A stretch of 64,000 nt of DNA, from contig NC_060021.1 in the NCBI RefSeq assembly GCF_021134715.1, positions 10,076,501 through 10,140,500 on the forward strand, in the 5' to 3' direction. The notes beneath the pieces are model-generated. The model did not search any database and was not told where the DNA came from. It worked only from the letters and a program-made list of their open reading frames with translations. Source of the DNA: Daphnia pulex. Lineage: Eukaryota > Arthropoda > Branchiopoda > Diplostraca > Daphniidae. Positions 1 to 13,313 of the stretch are shown here, piece by piece. Both the position numbers and the translations under genes were made by a program. Every line of letters starts with the position of its first letter. The stretch's first letter is position 1.

Positions 1-3000
1 AAGTTCAGAGTCGTAGACAAATAAAAACGACCAATTTCGCTTGTTAGTCGGAATTCCCGTTGTCGACTTTTGCGGTTACCAGCCAGTCAACCTTTACATG
101 AGAATCCCAACGTCATAACACGAGAGAAAGAATAATATTAAAAAACCGGCCGTTGAACTTGGTGTAGTACACCAACCACACCAAAAAGTATCAACCCCAC
201 ATAAACACATTTGCGTTTTCGTAGTAGCTTTCATCGAATCACCTGACAACGAAATGATTTCTAATGCCTTTTGGCCACAAGAGCGTGATCACAGAAACCG
301 TCTAATGAGTTCGCCCTCTTGATGGATGAGACATGTATGTACTACTCCAGATGGGAGAGAGTAGTAGAACCTCTTTTCATTTTCAGGAAAATAAAACAAA
401 CTTTTTTTCTCTTTCTGTTGTTGGTGGCGATTCGGTGACCGTGAACGCACGCTACAGGGCCATCATCAGTCCAGCACACGCAAAGTGTCGCCTCCGACAG
501 GCCACGTAGAGAGACGATGGAGGATTTAACTCGAATAATAAATAACCGGTCAAATGGTCAAGCCTTATTGACAAACCCCAGTGATTACAGAGTGACTCCC
601 TTGTACTAACAACGGACCTTAAGAAAAAAAATGTCGAAACGCCTATAAGGTCAGAGTCATTTGGGGATTTTTCGTCGTCCAGCTAGTACACACACAACTA
701 AAACCATTAGGAGGGTTCCACACACACACAAAACCCCGGGGTCTCCATAACCAAAATGGTGGGTCATTATGAGCTAACACGGCTAGTTCAAAATGTCCTA
801 ATCCATCAAACGTTTTGCATTGTGTAGGGTGCCGTCAAAATGGTTATAAATGGATTTCTCTATTCAAAAACTATCCACAGCTCTGACTGTTTGAGCACGT
901 ATAGTATTGAAAGAAAAAGTTTGAAGAAAAAGACCGTGGCTAATCTAGTAATGGTTCCCGCAGCGTGGTCTTTGAAATTAGAATCAAAAAGCCATTCAAC
1001 ATATACACACACAAATACGGCAGAACAAAATCGTCTTGAAAAGAATGTGACGGCACAAAATAGTTGTAAACAAGACTTTTTCTTCTTACCTTTTAGCCCG
1101 CGAGAAGTGAGAAGACAAACCAGCAGACGACACACACGCGCCCGAAATCCACAACGATCATGGACAACTGCCAGCAAATTAAACGTAAATGACGAGGTTC
1201 GGCCCTTCCATGAGCTTCAATTAGACGTGGGCTGATAAAACGGTTGGGAAATCCTTCGGCAATCACAATTGCAGTCCAAACGAGGTTGATTTTCGATAAT
1301 AAACAAGATAACAAAACAGCTAGGACTTTGCCCAACACTCGACGTTCGGTCACCTTTACGCGGCCATTGCAGGATGGCTAATGCTGACTGGCAACACAGG
1401 CACCGCTTCATCACCCTCCCCCCCATTTTTCTAAGCGTTTCAGACGCCAGAGTCTCCAGCGCCATCTACCGGTCAATTTTAAAACTACATAAAGCGGATA
1501 GGAAAATTCAACGAGGAAAAGCCATGAAAACTTTCCCATCTTCCTCGACAATCATTCAACTAGACTTTGATACAGTGTTATTTCTTGTGTTGTATAATAA
1601 ATGTGGAGATCGTTGCGTTATGCAAAACACACACACGTAGACACGCGTGCACTCAACATGTGAAGCTACTATAATATTTAACAGCGACGAGCTGAGAGCG
1701 CGCACAAGGAAACTCCAAAGGTAAATAATTCACCGGTATCGTTATAAAGAAGCAGAACCCACATTAAATGTGACGTAAGAATTATAGCCCACCATCGACC
1801 GACCGAATAACTGCAGTGCTGATTCCAGCCGGCAGAACAGTGTGACTCGCCATATAGCGTTCGCCACATTTCCCGTCAAAAATCTAAAAAGGGTAATGAT
1901 AAACAGCTGATGGTTAAGGTAAATATACTAATGCTAATGACAGACAACTCGTAATCCGCACATTACAAAGGGTCGTTGGTTCGTTCTGTTAAATATTAAT
2001 GACATTAAAAACACTGCAATCAAATGGCATAATAAAAAATGTATTTCGAAAATATTTCAATGCAGGATTGAATCGCCATCTATCGTTGGGCATTTAAGTA
2101 AAGAAAGTGTTAACGGTTTAACGTTCGGGAAGGTAAAGCGTAGGGCCGTTAACGTTTTAGTAAAATTCTCGTTCGAATGGCCACCATAGATGGCGAAATC
2201 GTCGAGCTAGGACTGGTTAAAAAAACCGAGAATTACAAAACAACGATTAAATAATCGTGGCTTTGCACTTAGTCTAAGTAATGATTCATTCCTTAGCTGA
2301 AATGTACTGTAAATAAATTTGTAAAGACGAAATTCTAATTTACAATACAGTGTGTTCAATTTTATAACATATTATATATTACAAATCTTCTGCAATCTGC
2401 GCATTATTTAGCTGTTAGCCATTAAATTAGTTTTACTAGTTAAACTAATGCGCGGCTGATTAGCATTAGGATGACTAATTTACCTTTAGATTCTCGTTGA
2501 ATGTGGCAGGAACGGCTTGCGCCGCTTGCCATATGCCATATCTAAAATGTCTAAAATGATATAGTTGAAATATTATACTCGACTGTTGTAAGCAAATGTA
2601 TTGGAAAAATTGAATAGATGTAATAGTTCAATGAGCCGTTAAAAAATAAGACGATTGCGTGTATTGTATTGAACATTGAATTTTAAAAAAATAAAGAACA
2701 ATTCGGAAAAGGGTCTGCATTTTTTTCAAACTGAGGAAGAACATGGTTACACACATTGAATGAAATTGATTAGTGCGTATAATGAATTACAACTTTATGG
2801 CGAGATGATTCACAAGCACGGAGGACATCTTTACCTGACAGTATTAGAAATCACAATGCTTGTTTAAAAAGCCAATCTAATGCTGCCCGGTAAGATGGAA
2901 ACCGATACTCCGTTAGCCGCCATTCGATGAAGGGGCCAAACTGTACATATGTTGGGTGCTGCACTGCTGGTTGCAGCGATTCAATTTGATGCCATAAAAG

Positions 3001-3280
3001 CATATCCTGTCAATAAATTCACTCGACTAGTGTAGAATCAAATCAATTTTTAAACATTTTAAAATATTTTTACAAAAGGGCGTCACCAGTAATCTAAGGA
3101 CCGGATCCAAAACACTTTTGGACCAGTCGATAGGGAATGCGGCGAATAAAAATAATAAAACCCAGTCAGTTCAAACGTTTTTCCATGCGAAAAGGTAATT
3201 TAAAAAAAATATATATCTATACATACATATATTTAACTTAAAGCTCGGTATATATACCTTAGAGAGAAGAACTCTATTGA
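1..3280. other. non-coding, AT-rich region
   Basis: I see no gene here with recognisable protein similarity. A minus-strand splice donor (AAAAG then GTAAGA) ends a possible exon at 1090; the upstream sequence to about 1350 has no convincing coding frame, so it could be a 5' untranslated exon of a gene lying to the left. Motif pair CGCCATCTA (2074) and TAGATGGCG (2187) is described under findings. Small CA-rich microsatellites occur near 670-740 and 1627-1640. Confidence 0.5.
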
Positions 3281-3287
3281 AAAGAAT

Positions 3288-3596
3288 TTGCCCCGATGCT
3301 CCGATAGCTCCGTATTTGCTCAAAGTGATAAGAAAAGCCAAATCGTTGATGTCGAGTCGAAGATGGCAGCCAAGAGAATGACTTTTGATGACTGGGCTGC
3401 CAAGCGAAGAAGTTGCAAGTCTTCCATGGTGAACGGATATGCCACCCAATCGGCGGAGGCCGAAAGAAATAACGATAAACCTCGCGTCCGTGACCCGCAC
3501 TGTTGCACCCCCCGCAAGAAATTTGAATGTATACACTTATCAGTGACTACAGCAGCGACTGAATCCAAGTTCTGTCGAACTAGTGCTATGGACTGA
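3288..3596 (+). CDS. possible exon or small gene, unrecognised
   Basis: An open frame from 3288 to a stop at 3596 (102 codons). The first true ATG is at 3363, in a sequence reading MAAKRMTFDDWAAKRR. The composition (charged, balanced, few low-complexity runs) looks more like protein than the opposite strand does. I recognise no family and see no confirming splice partner, so it could be a stand-alone short protein, a first exon, or chance. A TATA-like run (tatatata) lies just upstream at about 3210-3256. Confidence 0.3.
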   Translation: MPRCSDSSVFAQSDKKSQIVDVESKMAAKRMTFDDWAAKRRSCKSSMVNGYATQSAEAERNNDKPRVRDPHCCTPRKKFECIHLSVTTAATESKFCRTSAMD

Positions 3597-3739
3597 GCAT
3601 CAGCAGCAGGAGCGACGAGGGGAAAGCGGGGGGGTGAAGGGTCACCAAGGTCGCAGCGATAGCCCGAGTCAGATTTATCGGTAGAAACATCCAGCTTCAG
3701 ATTACTAGTGTGCAGCAACGTCGACACTTTTCATTAAAG

Positions 3740-5440
3740 CTTACATGGATGAAATTTAAATCTTTCTCTCCCCACCCCAAACCACTTTTTGGTTTTTTTG
3801 GGTGGAGCACATCCTTGTTATTCTTCGTGCCGTCGAATGTTGTCTAGGAACTTTGAGCAGACAGTCGACAGCGCGACAATCGGTTCAAGGATCGCCGTAA
3901 TCCAGAAGAACTAGAATATCTATAAGAAACATTGACGTGTGTGTGTCGGGAGAGAGAAGACGAAAATGATTATTGAATGAAGCCTAAATTCGTATTCTGG
4001 TTACCATCCCTCTTACAAACGGTGTGGACCCGGTAGACCGCCAACGTAACGGCGAAAATGAACCAGAAATGGCTTCCCATCAGACGATCGCTAGCAGCCC
4101 AACACTTATAGTCAATCTCATGCTGTATGTTATAGCAAGATAAAACGAAAAAAAAAAAAATGTGTACCGTCAAAGTTAAAATACTTCAAATTGACAAGAA
4201 TACGTCATATAAGAAAAGACACGCTCGTGCGGTGCGGTGCGGGACACTTGAATAATAAATAGCACCTGAAAGTCTTCATTACACTTAGGTAGAGGCCATG
4301 GGACACGACAAGTGGCGAATAAGTGTATAAGGATGCTCTATAAATATAGAATTGATGGAAAGCTTTTTTTTTTCCTTTCGTCACCCAAAAAAATCTGTGG
4401 AAATTTAATTACGAATTATGCAAGAAAGTTAAGGATATTTGGGGTATAGTGAGGCCTTACCCCCTTTGAATGGAATTTAAAAATATCGTGAGTTATGTTA
4501 CCATGTCTCGAGCACGTGATTATGTCGTATCCAGCCAGCCCGTCACGTCACACAATCTGCTACTGGTCAAATTCTCAAATACTTTCAGCATTGTGGTTTT
4601 TTGCAGCGTCTTTTCAAGAAGAAAAAAATAAATTCAAACTGGTTAGTACTTAAACGATATCTATTTACGATTAAAATGACTTAAAATAATTTATTTTTTT
4701 TAAATTTATCAAATAATAATTTTTTACTTATTAAAATTACTTCAAATAAAATAGTTTGACTCGATTCATTTTAACATAGCGTGGCACAGTATGATTTCCT
4801 GCAAAAGCTCTTGAGATAAAGCTGCTGTTCTAATGACCATAACTTTGAACCCAAGCTAAAGAAAAAAAAGGGGGGAAATGCTTGATGAGCGTCTATGTCT
4901 GGAACAGTCGTCTCATGGAATACTACTTGAATGGTTTTTCCCCTTCGCCTCTCTTCATCATCAGCCAGAAGATAAACATAAACAGATAATCAGCCCCCAC
5001 TTGACGAGCCTAAATTTGTATGCGGAATGATTTCATTTCCAGTTCAAGTAGAAGGAACGAAACGACTTATCCGGTGACGTTTCTTTTCTGTCTTGTCAGT
5101 TATAAATAACAAAATTCGAAGGGAACGTGAAACAACCTCTTTTTGGCGAAACAATTCCTTCTAAAAAAATAAAATAAAATAAGAAAATCCCACATGGCAA
5201 CAAAATAATCCGCCGTTTACTTTGTTGGATTTTTCCTATGGTCATTTCTAAATAAGTTGAGGTTGAAGAAGGGGAACGAGACTACAGTACATTTTGGATA
5301 ACTCTATATAATGCCAACCGATTTTATGTTTTCACTCTCGTTGTGGCGTGATGAAGCATGAATCGCTCTAATGCATTCCTTAACAACAGACAAGTTCAAG
5401 CCTCTCCCTTTTTTAAAAAAGAAAATATATTTCATTATCA
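3740..5440. other. non-coding region
   Basis: AT-rich sequence with several poly-A and poly-T runs (for example near 4150 and 4365). I found no supported gene, repeat or RNA in it. Confidence 0.5.
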
Positions 5441-5441
5441 G

Positions 5442-5594
5442 ACCCCCAGAACCAAAATGCACTGCTGGTCGGGAATCAGGAAATACCGGTTCTCCGACAA
5501 CAGCAGTCTCTGAGCACTCTCTACCATCCAACGCTAAAAGAAATGTCGCGCCACCAAACAACCAGCAACCAGCATCGTCATCCGTATCATTCAG
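5442..5594 (+). CDS. possible internal exon, unrecognised
   Basis: A 153-nt segment open in one frame, preceded by a good acceptor (TTTCATTATCAG) and followed by CAG then GTCATC. Entry and exit phases are both 2. The translation is Pro/Ser/Asn-rich (starts PPEPKCTAG, contains NNQQPASSSVSF), typical of a disordered linker. The minus strand is also open over this stretch, so the strand is uncertain. No neighbouring exon was identified. Confidence 0.25.
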
Positions 5595-5849
5595 GTCATC
5601 GCTGGCTGTAGTACTGTCCACCCGAAAATATATAAATTCAATTGACAAGAACCGACATTTTTTAAAAAAATATAATACGCTCTTTCACGTCACGATGGCT
5701 TGGTTTCCAACGACTCTTATGAAAGTTGCGGGGCGAAATCACGCAGAAAATAATAATCTAGAATTTATTAATTTAAAACTACCAACCCTCCTCCCACAGG
5801 TTTTTAGTTGCAGGGAAGTTAGTAGTCTCTTTTTTTTAAAAATTTAATC

Positions 5850-8800
5850 TTCTTCTCTTTCCCATCGTCTTTCGAAATAAATATTCAAATCACGTGACAA
5901 GGTCAGATGGCCATGTTTAGGCATCGGAGCGCTATCGCTTCTTTACATCCCCCCTCGTCTTCTGACACTCGAAATTCAGGAAAATAAAAAAAAAAAAAAA
6001 TACAAAAATAAGATGAACCCGACTATACATGTGAATCCAGACTAAGGTTGAACATGTTACCATTCGACCACAGTCTCTTTTTGACTGACGTTAACGATGT
6101 AGAGATATACGCTAGATTGAAACATCTCATTTATTTTAATGTTAATTGTTATTAGTTTAGATGCGCTTTAAAAGTATTCGGAAAAACTTACCTCTGCTGA
6201 GAGAAGGTTCTCACACGAGATCCGTGCTGTTTCTGAGATCCGCGTTGAGCCTCTACAAAACTGGAATAGAAATTGTCGTTGGGTTGGGGGAAGAAAAAGA
6301 AAAAAGAAAATGAGAGGCTTTTTGTGTGCCGTCTTAACCGATTGGAAGTTCGAATTCAACTAAGCTGTCTCAACACTCTGGGTACCTTCTGAAGCGAGCC
6401 AAGTCCAGTGCTAGTGCCACGGTTTCTCGCATCTCTCTCACTGGCACTTGCCTACTTTTAGTGGGTGTGGATCGGAGGAGGTCCTGGGACGACAGCCTCG
6501 GCAGTTATGGGAGCAGTTGATGGTATACCAGATTCTCTCACTCTTTTGGGCTTTTGAAGTAGAATAAATTAAAAATCGCGCTCTTTTTCATCTGAAAGAT
6601 ATATGTGTGTTATCGAATAAAGTTCTCGAATCAAATTGATTCTAAAGTTGTCCTTGTTGTGTATGGCGTGGACATGATCGGACATGATTTAATTGCCATC
6701 CGAGCAAAAGTTTTCTTTTATGCATATAAGACCAAATGAAATCCAACCGAATGTCTGCGCTACTGGTCAACGGCTGTCATGAAAGATTCTGATTGACTGA
6801 TAGCGACGACTTGTTTTCTAAGACTGACCTTCGCTAGAGAGAGGAAACTCAAAACTTTGACCCTTAGATTAAAGAAATCTTATTATTTAAAAAAAAATTA
6901 AAATCATCCTGATTGGGATAAATTCAAACGAACATTTATTATGAAATTTAAAGAATGCCCAAAAATCAATTAATTGCGTAAAACAAAATATATGTATTTC
7001 CAAACACTGTCAATGTACCAGCAAGTTTGGGTATACCAAGAGGAGAATGACCGCTGATCGAATATGAAAAAGCCGGTTTTTTTGGGAGTGGTTTTTATCA
7101 ACCAGAATAGCAAAGGGCAAATATACGCGTTCTTTCCGTCTTCACTGGTTCGCGAGTCATGTTTTTCAGCTGCGATCAGTACACCAGGGAAATCTTTTTA
7201 AAAACCGGCATTTGAATTTAAAACTCTCCTTTTTGATGGTAGTTGGTACATCGTACATGCATCATTAATTAGCAATGGCCAATAAGGTGGAATAACTAGC
7301 ATTATTTGTTTGATAATATTAAATAGCGTTAACTATTAACTGGGCATTTACCGAATAAAAAATGCGAAAACTTTGCACCTTTTTTTGGTTGACTAAAAAA
7401 TGCTAATGTCTTACATCGTCAGAATACCGTATCATTTTTACCTGGCTACTGTATTTTTTTTTCCTGCTGCACTATTGGCTCATCCGAAACCATTCGAGAT
7501 GATCCAATGGTAGATGGCCAAGAAATTTGGGAAATTTAATAAGGGAAATTTGAATTGATTAAGACAAAATTAATTGACAAAATTTACAGCGATTAATTAT
7601 TTTCACATATTGTACTATGTTAATTACCTATGGAAAATTTAAAGCAATAGACAGGAACAAAGCTGAAATCAAACTGGAGATGATTACAAAAATGTTCGTT
7701 GTGTCTTTGCAGGTTAGAAATGTGGATAGGACAAAATCTTCCCTTCCCTTAGGCTGCCGAGGGGGGGGGGGAGCAGATACGTAAACGTGTTTCTAATTCT
7801 GAGTTTATAGAGAACGCCTCGCCTATAACAGAGAATGACATTAAAAGAAAGAAGAAAAAAGGTAGAATAAAAACAGGGCCTTATTTGAAAATTCGAAAAC
7901 AAAAGAAATATATAGGGAAAAAACTCGATGCGTATCGTTTTGAGCGTCAAAGTAACGTCGTTTGTATCTGTCAGGATACTTTCTCTATTTAGATCTATCG
8001 AGATAGGCAAGCCAGCAGCCATAGCGTTGGAGTCTTCTTCCCTCTTCGAGTTGATGTGCGCACATTTACAGTATAAGAATCTCGACTGCGGTCAAGAAAA
8101 GGAAATGGAAAACTGTGAAGAGTTTTATTAGTTTTACTACACAAATTATTGCATTTATGCCTTATAATCAGCATATACTACGTATTCTATCAGCACAAAG
8201 TGACTGCAAGAATCTGTGGCTGAATAAGGCTGTTTAATGAAACCATTTTTGGTGACAAACACATCCAACGGTTGCAGCAGCATAAATAAGTTGGCAATAA
8301 CTTGTCTCGTATTGAATGCTTTTGTGTCTCGTTCGTCTCGTTTGTCCATCTCCAATTACGGAATCAAAGATCAACACTGTTTTGTTTTTGTTTTTTAAAT
8401 TTTTGGATGAGCGTGATTTCTGGTTGGAAGCAATATCCAACCCGGAGGCAACGCGTTGCTTGCACTGATTGAACGACTGCAAAATGATCGTCGCTTTGAA
8501 AAAAATTTCGCTTTGAAAAAATGTTCCCAATGGTTTCAATTAATTTGATTTAATAGCTAACACTCTGAATTACTTGTTAAATATCGCAATAAACTTGATA
8601 ACAAAACTAGAGATTTGGAATTTTAAAAAATAATAAATAAAATCTATCAGATAGAATAGAGACACGCGTGTCTCTATTAGCGGTACTGACAGTAGCTTAT
8701 TCTAGAAATGAGTTCGTTGCCTCCGCTGGTGTTCTGGTAAACTCATAACACTTGAAGGAACAGAAAGGAAATGAGTTATTATCATCAGATGGAGTTCGAA

Positions 8801-10990
8801 GAGGAAAATAGTTAAGGGTGTTAAATAGCAAGAGCATTGGCATTTTTTTAGCTGCGAACCTGGGAATAAATAATATGTTTCAAACGGAAAAACTCGACTA
8901 AAATTAAGTAAAATCAGTGGAAATGAGACGGGCAAATAGATAAAATTGGTAATGTGATTCTGCATCGAACACGATATCAGATTCAGATGCACTGTGTTAC
9001 ATATCATTGACCTCAATTTTTTATGTTATAAGATGACCATTTTAATCATGTATGTCTCAACATTTGAGCATGTGAATTTATTCTTGTTTCGTCTACGCTC
9101 GACGGTAGCCTACTGCTTTTTCTCCATGAAGCCAATTCCATGTCACTATCATATCCTAAATATCATTTCAAGATATAGGGTCTACCAAACCGTAAGTACA
9201 TAAGCAAAGATTTTGTAGGGTGAAAGCTAATTTCATTATGTGCTTCAAATTTGCAACCTTTTCCCGCTGGCGCTAGTTATAAGTTAACATATAGCCTGTG
9301 GCGCTATCAATGCTCACAAAGAATTACCGCATTATAAAGATTAACTAATTAATTATAACACTGAGAAATTTTAGGTTAAATATTGAAAGGGAGAATCAAG
9401 AGATAAATAATCAAGAGAATGATTTTAAACATCTACAGTTAACATTGTTTAGCTATTACTATAAGGGTGAAGCCAGTATGCCGAACGCCGAAATAGGGGG
9501 AAGAGAATGGGTAGATAGATGTCGTGTACGTGGTGTGATTGTGTGACGTATATTCGTAATATGTGTATAACAAACACGCAGGCAGTCGACAAGTTGTGGC
9601 ATTTTACTTCATGAGCCACGCCATCTATTGATTTCTTATATTCCCTTTTAGATCCCTATCGGCCTCTCCCTACTCCGACCAGATTTTCAGATTGCTATAA
9701 TTAATTTCTGTCGAGGAAGAATTATAAGATCTATGACCAACTGATAGATGCAATCAGTGACCAATTTAACTCAGCCCACGAACAAATGTGACAAACCTAT
9801 TTGATGTAAGACTTGTGCGTACATTGGCAAATATGAAATTCAAATTTATTTTGATGTGAAACTTACTTGACACGGTAGCCAAAGTAGGTGGTAAGAACCA
9901 TCACGGCAGAATTATTTCAATTCATAATAGGATAAAGCAAATCATGCAACAATGCACAACGGTGCTGCGGTGTTATGTACGCTCATGCTTGCGGCTTTCT
10001 ACAACAATTAACAAACATGAACATAATCAAATTATCAAAAAAGATCAGCAATTCAATAAAGCAATTTTTATTTGGAATTAAGTTGTGAGATAACTTTTAG
10101 AGGAATGGAAAGATGTTACGTGTATACCTGTCCTACGAATGCGACAAGAGACGATTCTTTTATTCGTGCCGCATTAATCCTCTTGCTGAGCTGCTGCAAA
10201 TTGCACCTTTATACTTAAAACTAAAAATTTCGCCATCTATACGAAAACGATGGAGTGATCATAGTATCATACACCGAAACTAGATGGCGTGGAACGAAAC
10301 GTTAACAAAACGTTTTTATTGAGTACCTGAATGGCTGAATCGAATTCTGGAAAATTTAGATCTCCAATATATGATTGGATTATATATGATTACGAATCAC
10401 ATGATGGCAAGATTATTTACATTCTTAATAAACTTGGATAACTCGTTTTTACATTCTTAAGTCTTAACAGATGCATGCGTAATTATTAGTAATTGCATAC
10501 GTAGGAGATGTCACTTTCTCCCTGCATGACAGAAACAGAAATTTAGTAAAAATTTTGAATTCGATTATAGGAAGTACACCTAGAAATGTTACAGTAACCT
10601 AACCGAGTTTATAAGATACAACAAAATATATTGAGTAGTAACAGATTCACAATTTAACACATAATTAAGTCAAATAGGAGGAAATAAAATCATTCATCAT
10701 GTTCGTCGACATGGCTTGAAATTGAAGTATTTTTAAATTGCACTATAATATGGATTAAATTTTTTTTAATGTCTTACAACTTTATGAAGTTTTAACGAAT
10801 AGTTTTTTACGTTATCCGTCACTTTTAGTTTTTGATGTACATAATAAATGCACGTCTAATTTTTATCTATTACTAAGCTATAGAATTTTTCAATAATATT
10901 GGATTTCCATAAGCGCATAACCTGACTGCAATTAATTCTCGATCAACCGCAAATTCAGTTTCTCTTAAACTAGGTACACATGTAATGCTC
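5850..10990. other. long non-coding region with isolated splice-flanked segments
   Basis: No recognisable gene. On the minus strand 6192-6260 is a 69-nt segment bounded by a strong acceptor (CTATTCCAG) and a consensus donor (GAG then GTAAGT), so it could be a small exon of a gene to the left. Also on minus, an ATG at 9901-9899 opens MVLTTYFGYRV before a consensus donor at 9867 (CAA then GTAAGT); this may be a start exon, but no partner was found. A perfect 24-bp palindrome lies at 8655-8678. Confidence 0.4.
8655..8678. repeat. perfect 24-bp palindrome
   Basis: The sequence around ACACGCGTGT reads the same on both strands for 24 bases with no loop. It lies in AT-rich intergenic DNA. It could be a cruciform-prone site, a fossil of a transposon end, or a dimeric factor site. 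No function is evident. Confidence 0.8.
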
Positions 10991-11432
10991 AGTGCTTTTT
11001 TTTGCCAATTGTGCAACGCTGCTATGAGAGAGGGGATGTATTTATTACTGGGGTATGGGGACTGAACGCAAAGAAAGGAGCAGAAGCATCAGAACGTCGA
11101 ATAGACAAGGTTGCTCAGGATACACCTTGTCCAGAAATTGGAACACAAATCATCACTTTTGCCAACTCAATTTTAATTCTAGGTAATAACTCATCCTTTC
11201 CAATTGTATTGGAGCCAAAAAAGTAGGTTATAGTTAATTTTCTTTGTTTATAAAATACGTTTATGATGTGAGGTTTCTGGCGTGACCGCTAGATGCTGCA
11301 CAGCGTGTGGATTTATTTAAATTTGAAAATTATTTAGAATTTGCATTAAAAACTTCTAAAATTGCAATGTTTTAGTGTGTCAATGTTTAAGCAGAGAGAT
11401 GTGTGTATTGTAAAGCTGTTTTCTTTTTACAG

Positions 11433-11460
11433 ATTGCTGAAGCAAATTTAATGAAACATC
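11433..11460 (+). promoter_or_regulatory. 5' untranslated exon part and overlapping upstream ORF of MEPCE
   Basis: A strong acceptor (TTCTTTTTACAG) ends at 11432, so transcripts probably enter here from an upstream untranslated exon. An out-of-frame ATG at 11451 lies 10 bases before the MEPCE start and opens a 27-codon upstream ORF ending at 11534, overlapping the main start. The two starts read ATGAAACATCATGG; only the second has G at +4. Translation of MEPCE may therefore depend on leaky scanning (inference). Confidence 0.55.
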
Positions 11461-13313
11461 ATGGCATCAACCCAAGTAGTCTCTCTCAGTATTGGACAAA
11501 TGAAGCGGGTGCATTTTCCTGCAGAAGGGGATGACAGACCTGTAGAAGCTATTCCACATTTTGTCAGTCCCAAAAAAATGGTGAAACCAGTAACAGGCAG
11601 TCAGCGCAAAAGAAGTCTCAGTCTTTCATTTGAAAGCAAGCAACATCACTTCAAGAGAAGACGCAAGGAAGAATTTGTGAGACCAACAAAATTTCTACTT
11701 GGAGGCAATAGTCGAGACCCGTTGAACTTGGGCAGTCTAGCAGATGAAAGAATCAACAAAGCTTTGAATGAGCATACCCCAGAATCCTCTCCGTTACCAA
11801 CCCCTAAACACAGGAAGGAAGAAATTGAAGTATTAATTCCATCAAATATAAGGGATCCTTTAAACCTGAGTATGCCAGATGATAATTTAGCGGAAAGAGC
11901 GTTAATATCTCCGAATGCCGTCTCTAGAAAAAAGAGAGGACGAAACCGTAAAAGAAGGAGGACCAATAGCGCCAGTGAAGTACTGGATGCTGGACGACAT
12001 TCACCCGAATTGAGCACGCTCACATTGGATCTCCCTGTAGTCAAGCAAGTCGCTGTTGAGTTGACTGAAAGTCATGCGACAATCGAAACAAAGCCAGAAC
12101 CTGCTGTAAGAGAATTCAAGGATCTAAAGCTGAAACCTGAACCAATTAGACATTGCAGAAGGCCGGAAGACAAAATTGTTAGCCCTGTAGTTCCACAACC
12201 CGGAGCTAGAAAACGTTCTGGATTTTTCCCGAGATCCCTCTCTAAAGAATCTTCCGTCAAAAGTCAAAGTCAGCGTCCTTTTTCTCGATGCCCTTCAAGA
12301 GAAAGTCAAATCGCCGGAAGCAGTCAATCGAATAATAATCCCGAACAGGGCTGTTCATCTCACAATCTAAAGGAAGTTAAAAGATTTCAGTATGGCAATT
12401 ACGATAGGTAAGATTTTTGCTTGTTTGTTTTGTTTTGTTTTGTTTTTTTTTTCTTTTTGCTAAATTTCTTTAATATTCTAGGTATTATGGCTACCGCAAT
12501 CCCAATTGCGAGGATTTGCGCTTGCGCTCCTTTTGGCGTGAATGGTTCGAAGACAAGGATGTGTTGGATATTGGATGCAACGCAGGACACGTCACACTTT
12601 GTGTAGCTCGTGACTTCAACCCGAAACAAATTGTTGGAATTGACATTGATCCCAAATTGATATCAATTGCACGCAAGAACATCAAAACTTATTCAAGTTC
12701 ACATCCGACTGAACGCCAGTTTCCAGTTTCCATGCCACTCATGTACGGATCCATCCCCAGTACCCATTCGTCGGCCTCTTCATCCCGCTTCCCAGGCAAC
12801 GTTTCATTCGTCCAGGGAAATTATGTTCCGGAAAGTGATGAATTCCTTCAAATGGTCCAGCCAGAATATGATGCTATTCTTTGTCTTTCGGTCACGAAAT
12901 GGATTCATCTCAATTGGAAAGATGCCGGCCTCAAACGTTTCTTTCAGAGAATTTTTGCTCATTTGCGACCAGGAGGAAGATTGATACTTGAAGCGCAGGG
13001 TTGGGCCTCGTACAACAAAAGAAAGAAACTGACCGTGAGTTTCAACATATCTTTTTTTCATTTTCCTTAAGAAAATTGTTCTAATCAATTATCTTTTTCT
13101 CTATTTTTAAAGGAAACAATTGCTGAAAACTATGCGGCTATTCAGCTATATCCAGAGCGATTTTCCGACTATTTGCTCTCCCAAGTAGGATTTTCCACTT
13201 GCGAAGAAATAGCTACCCCACACCATGCTGCTAAAGGCTTTCGTCGACCGATCCATGTTTTCACTAAACCTACAAATAGTTGCCCCACAACGCCCAAAGA
13301 GATCAGTGGGTGA
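11461..13313 (+). CDS. MEPCE: 7SK snRNA methylphosphate capping enzyme (MEPCE / Bin3)
   Basis: S-adenosylmethionine-dependent methyltransferase that methylates the gamma-phosphate at the 5' end of 7SK snRNA; in animals it stays on the 7SK snRNP, which sequesters P-TEFb in the nucleus. Three exons: 11461-12407, 12482-13034 and 13113-13313, with phases 2 and 0 and introns of 74 and 78 bp; 566 residues in total. The N-terminal third is basic and disordered, but keeps the family motif FLLGGN followed by DPLNL and a second DPLNL. The Bin3 domain starts at YYGYRNPNCEDLRL, with SAM motif I VLDIGCNAGH, motif II VGIDIDPKLI, the signature LCLSVTKWIHLNW and LRPGGRLILEAQ. The end is ATPHHAAKGFRRPIHVF. 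The start is the first ATG giving this frame. All expected catalytic-fold motifs are intact, so it should be functional. Length is a little below the human protein. Confidence 0.96.

Noticed and set aside
11002-11226. Open frame upstream of MEPCE (starts at TTG), considered as an extra coding exon.
   Set aside because: It has no ATG start, and joining any of its donors to the acceptor at 11433 gives a stop or a frame different from MEPCE. It is more likely 5' untranslated sequence.
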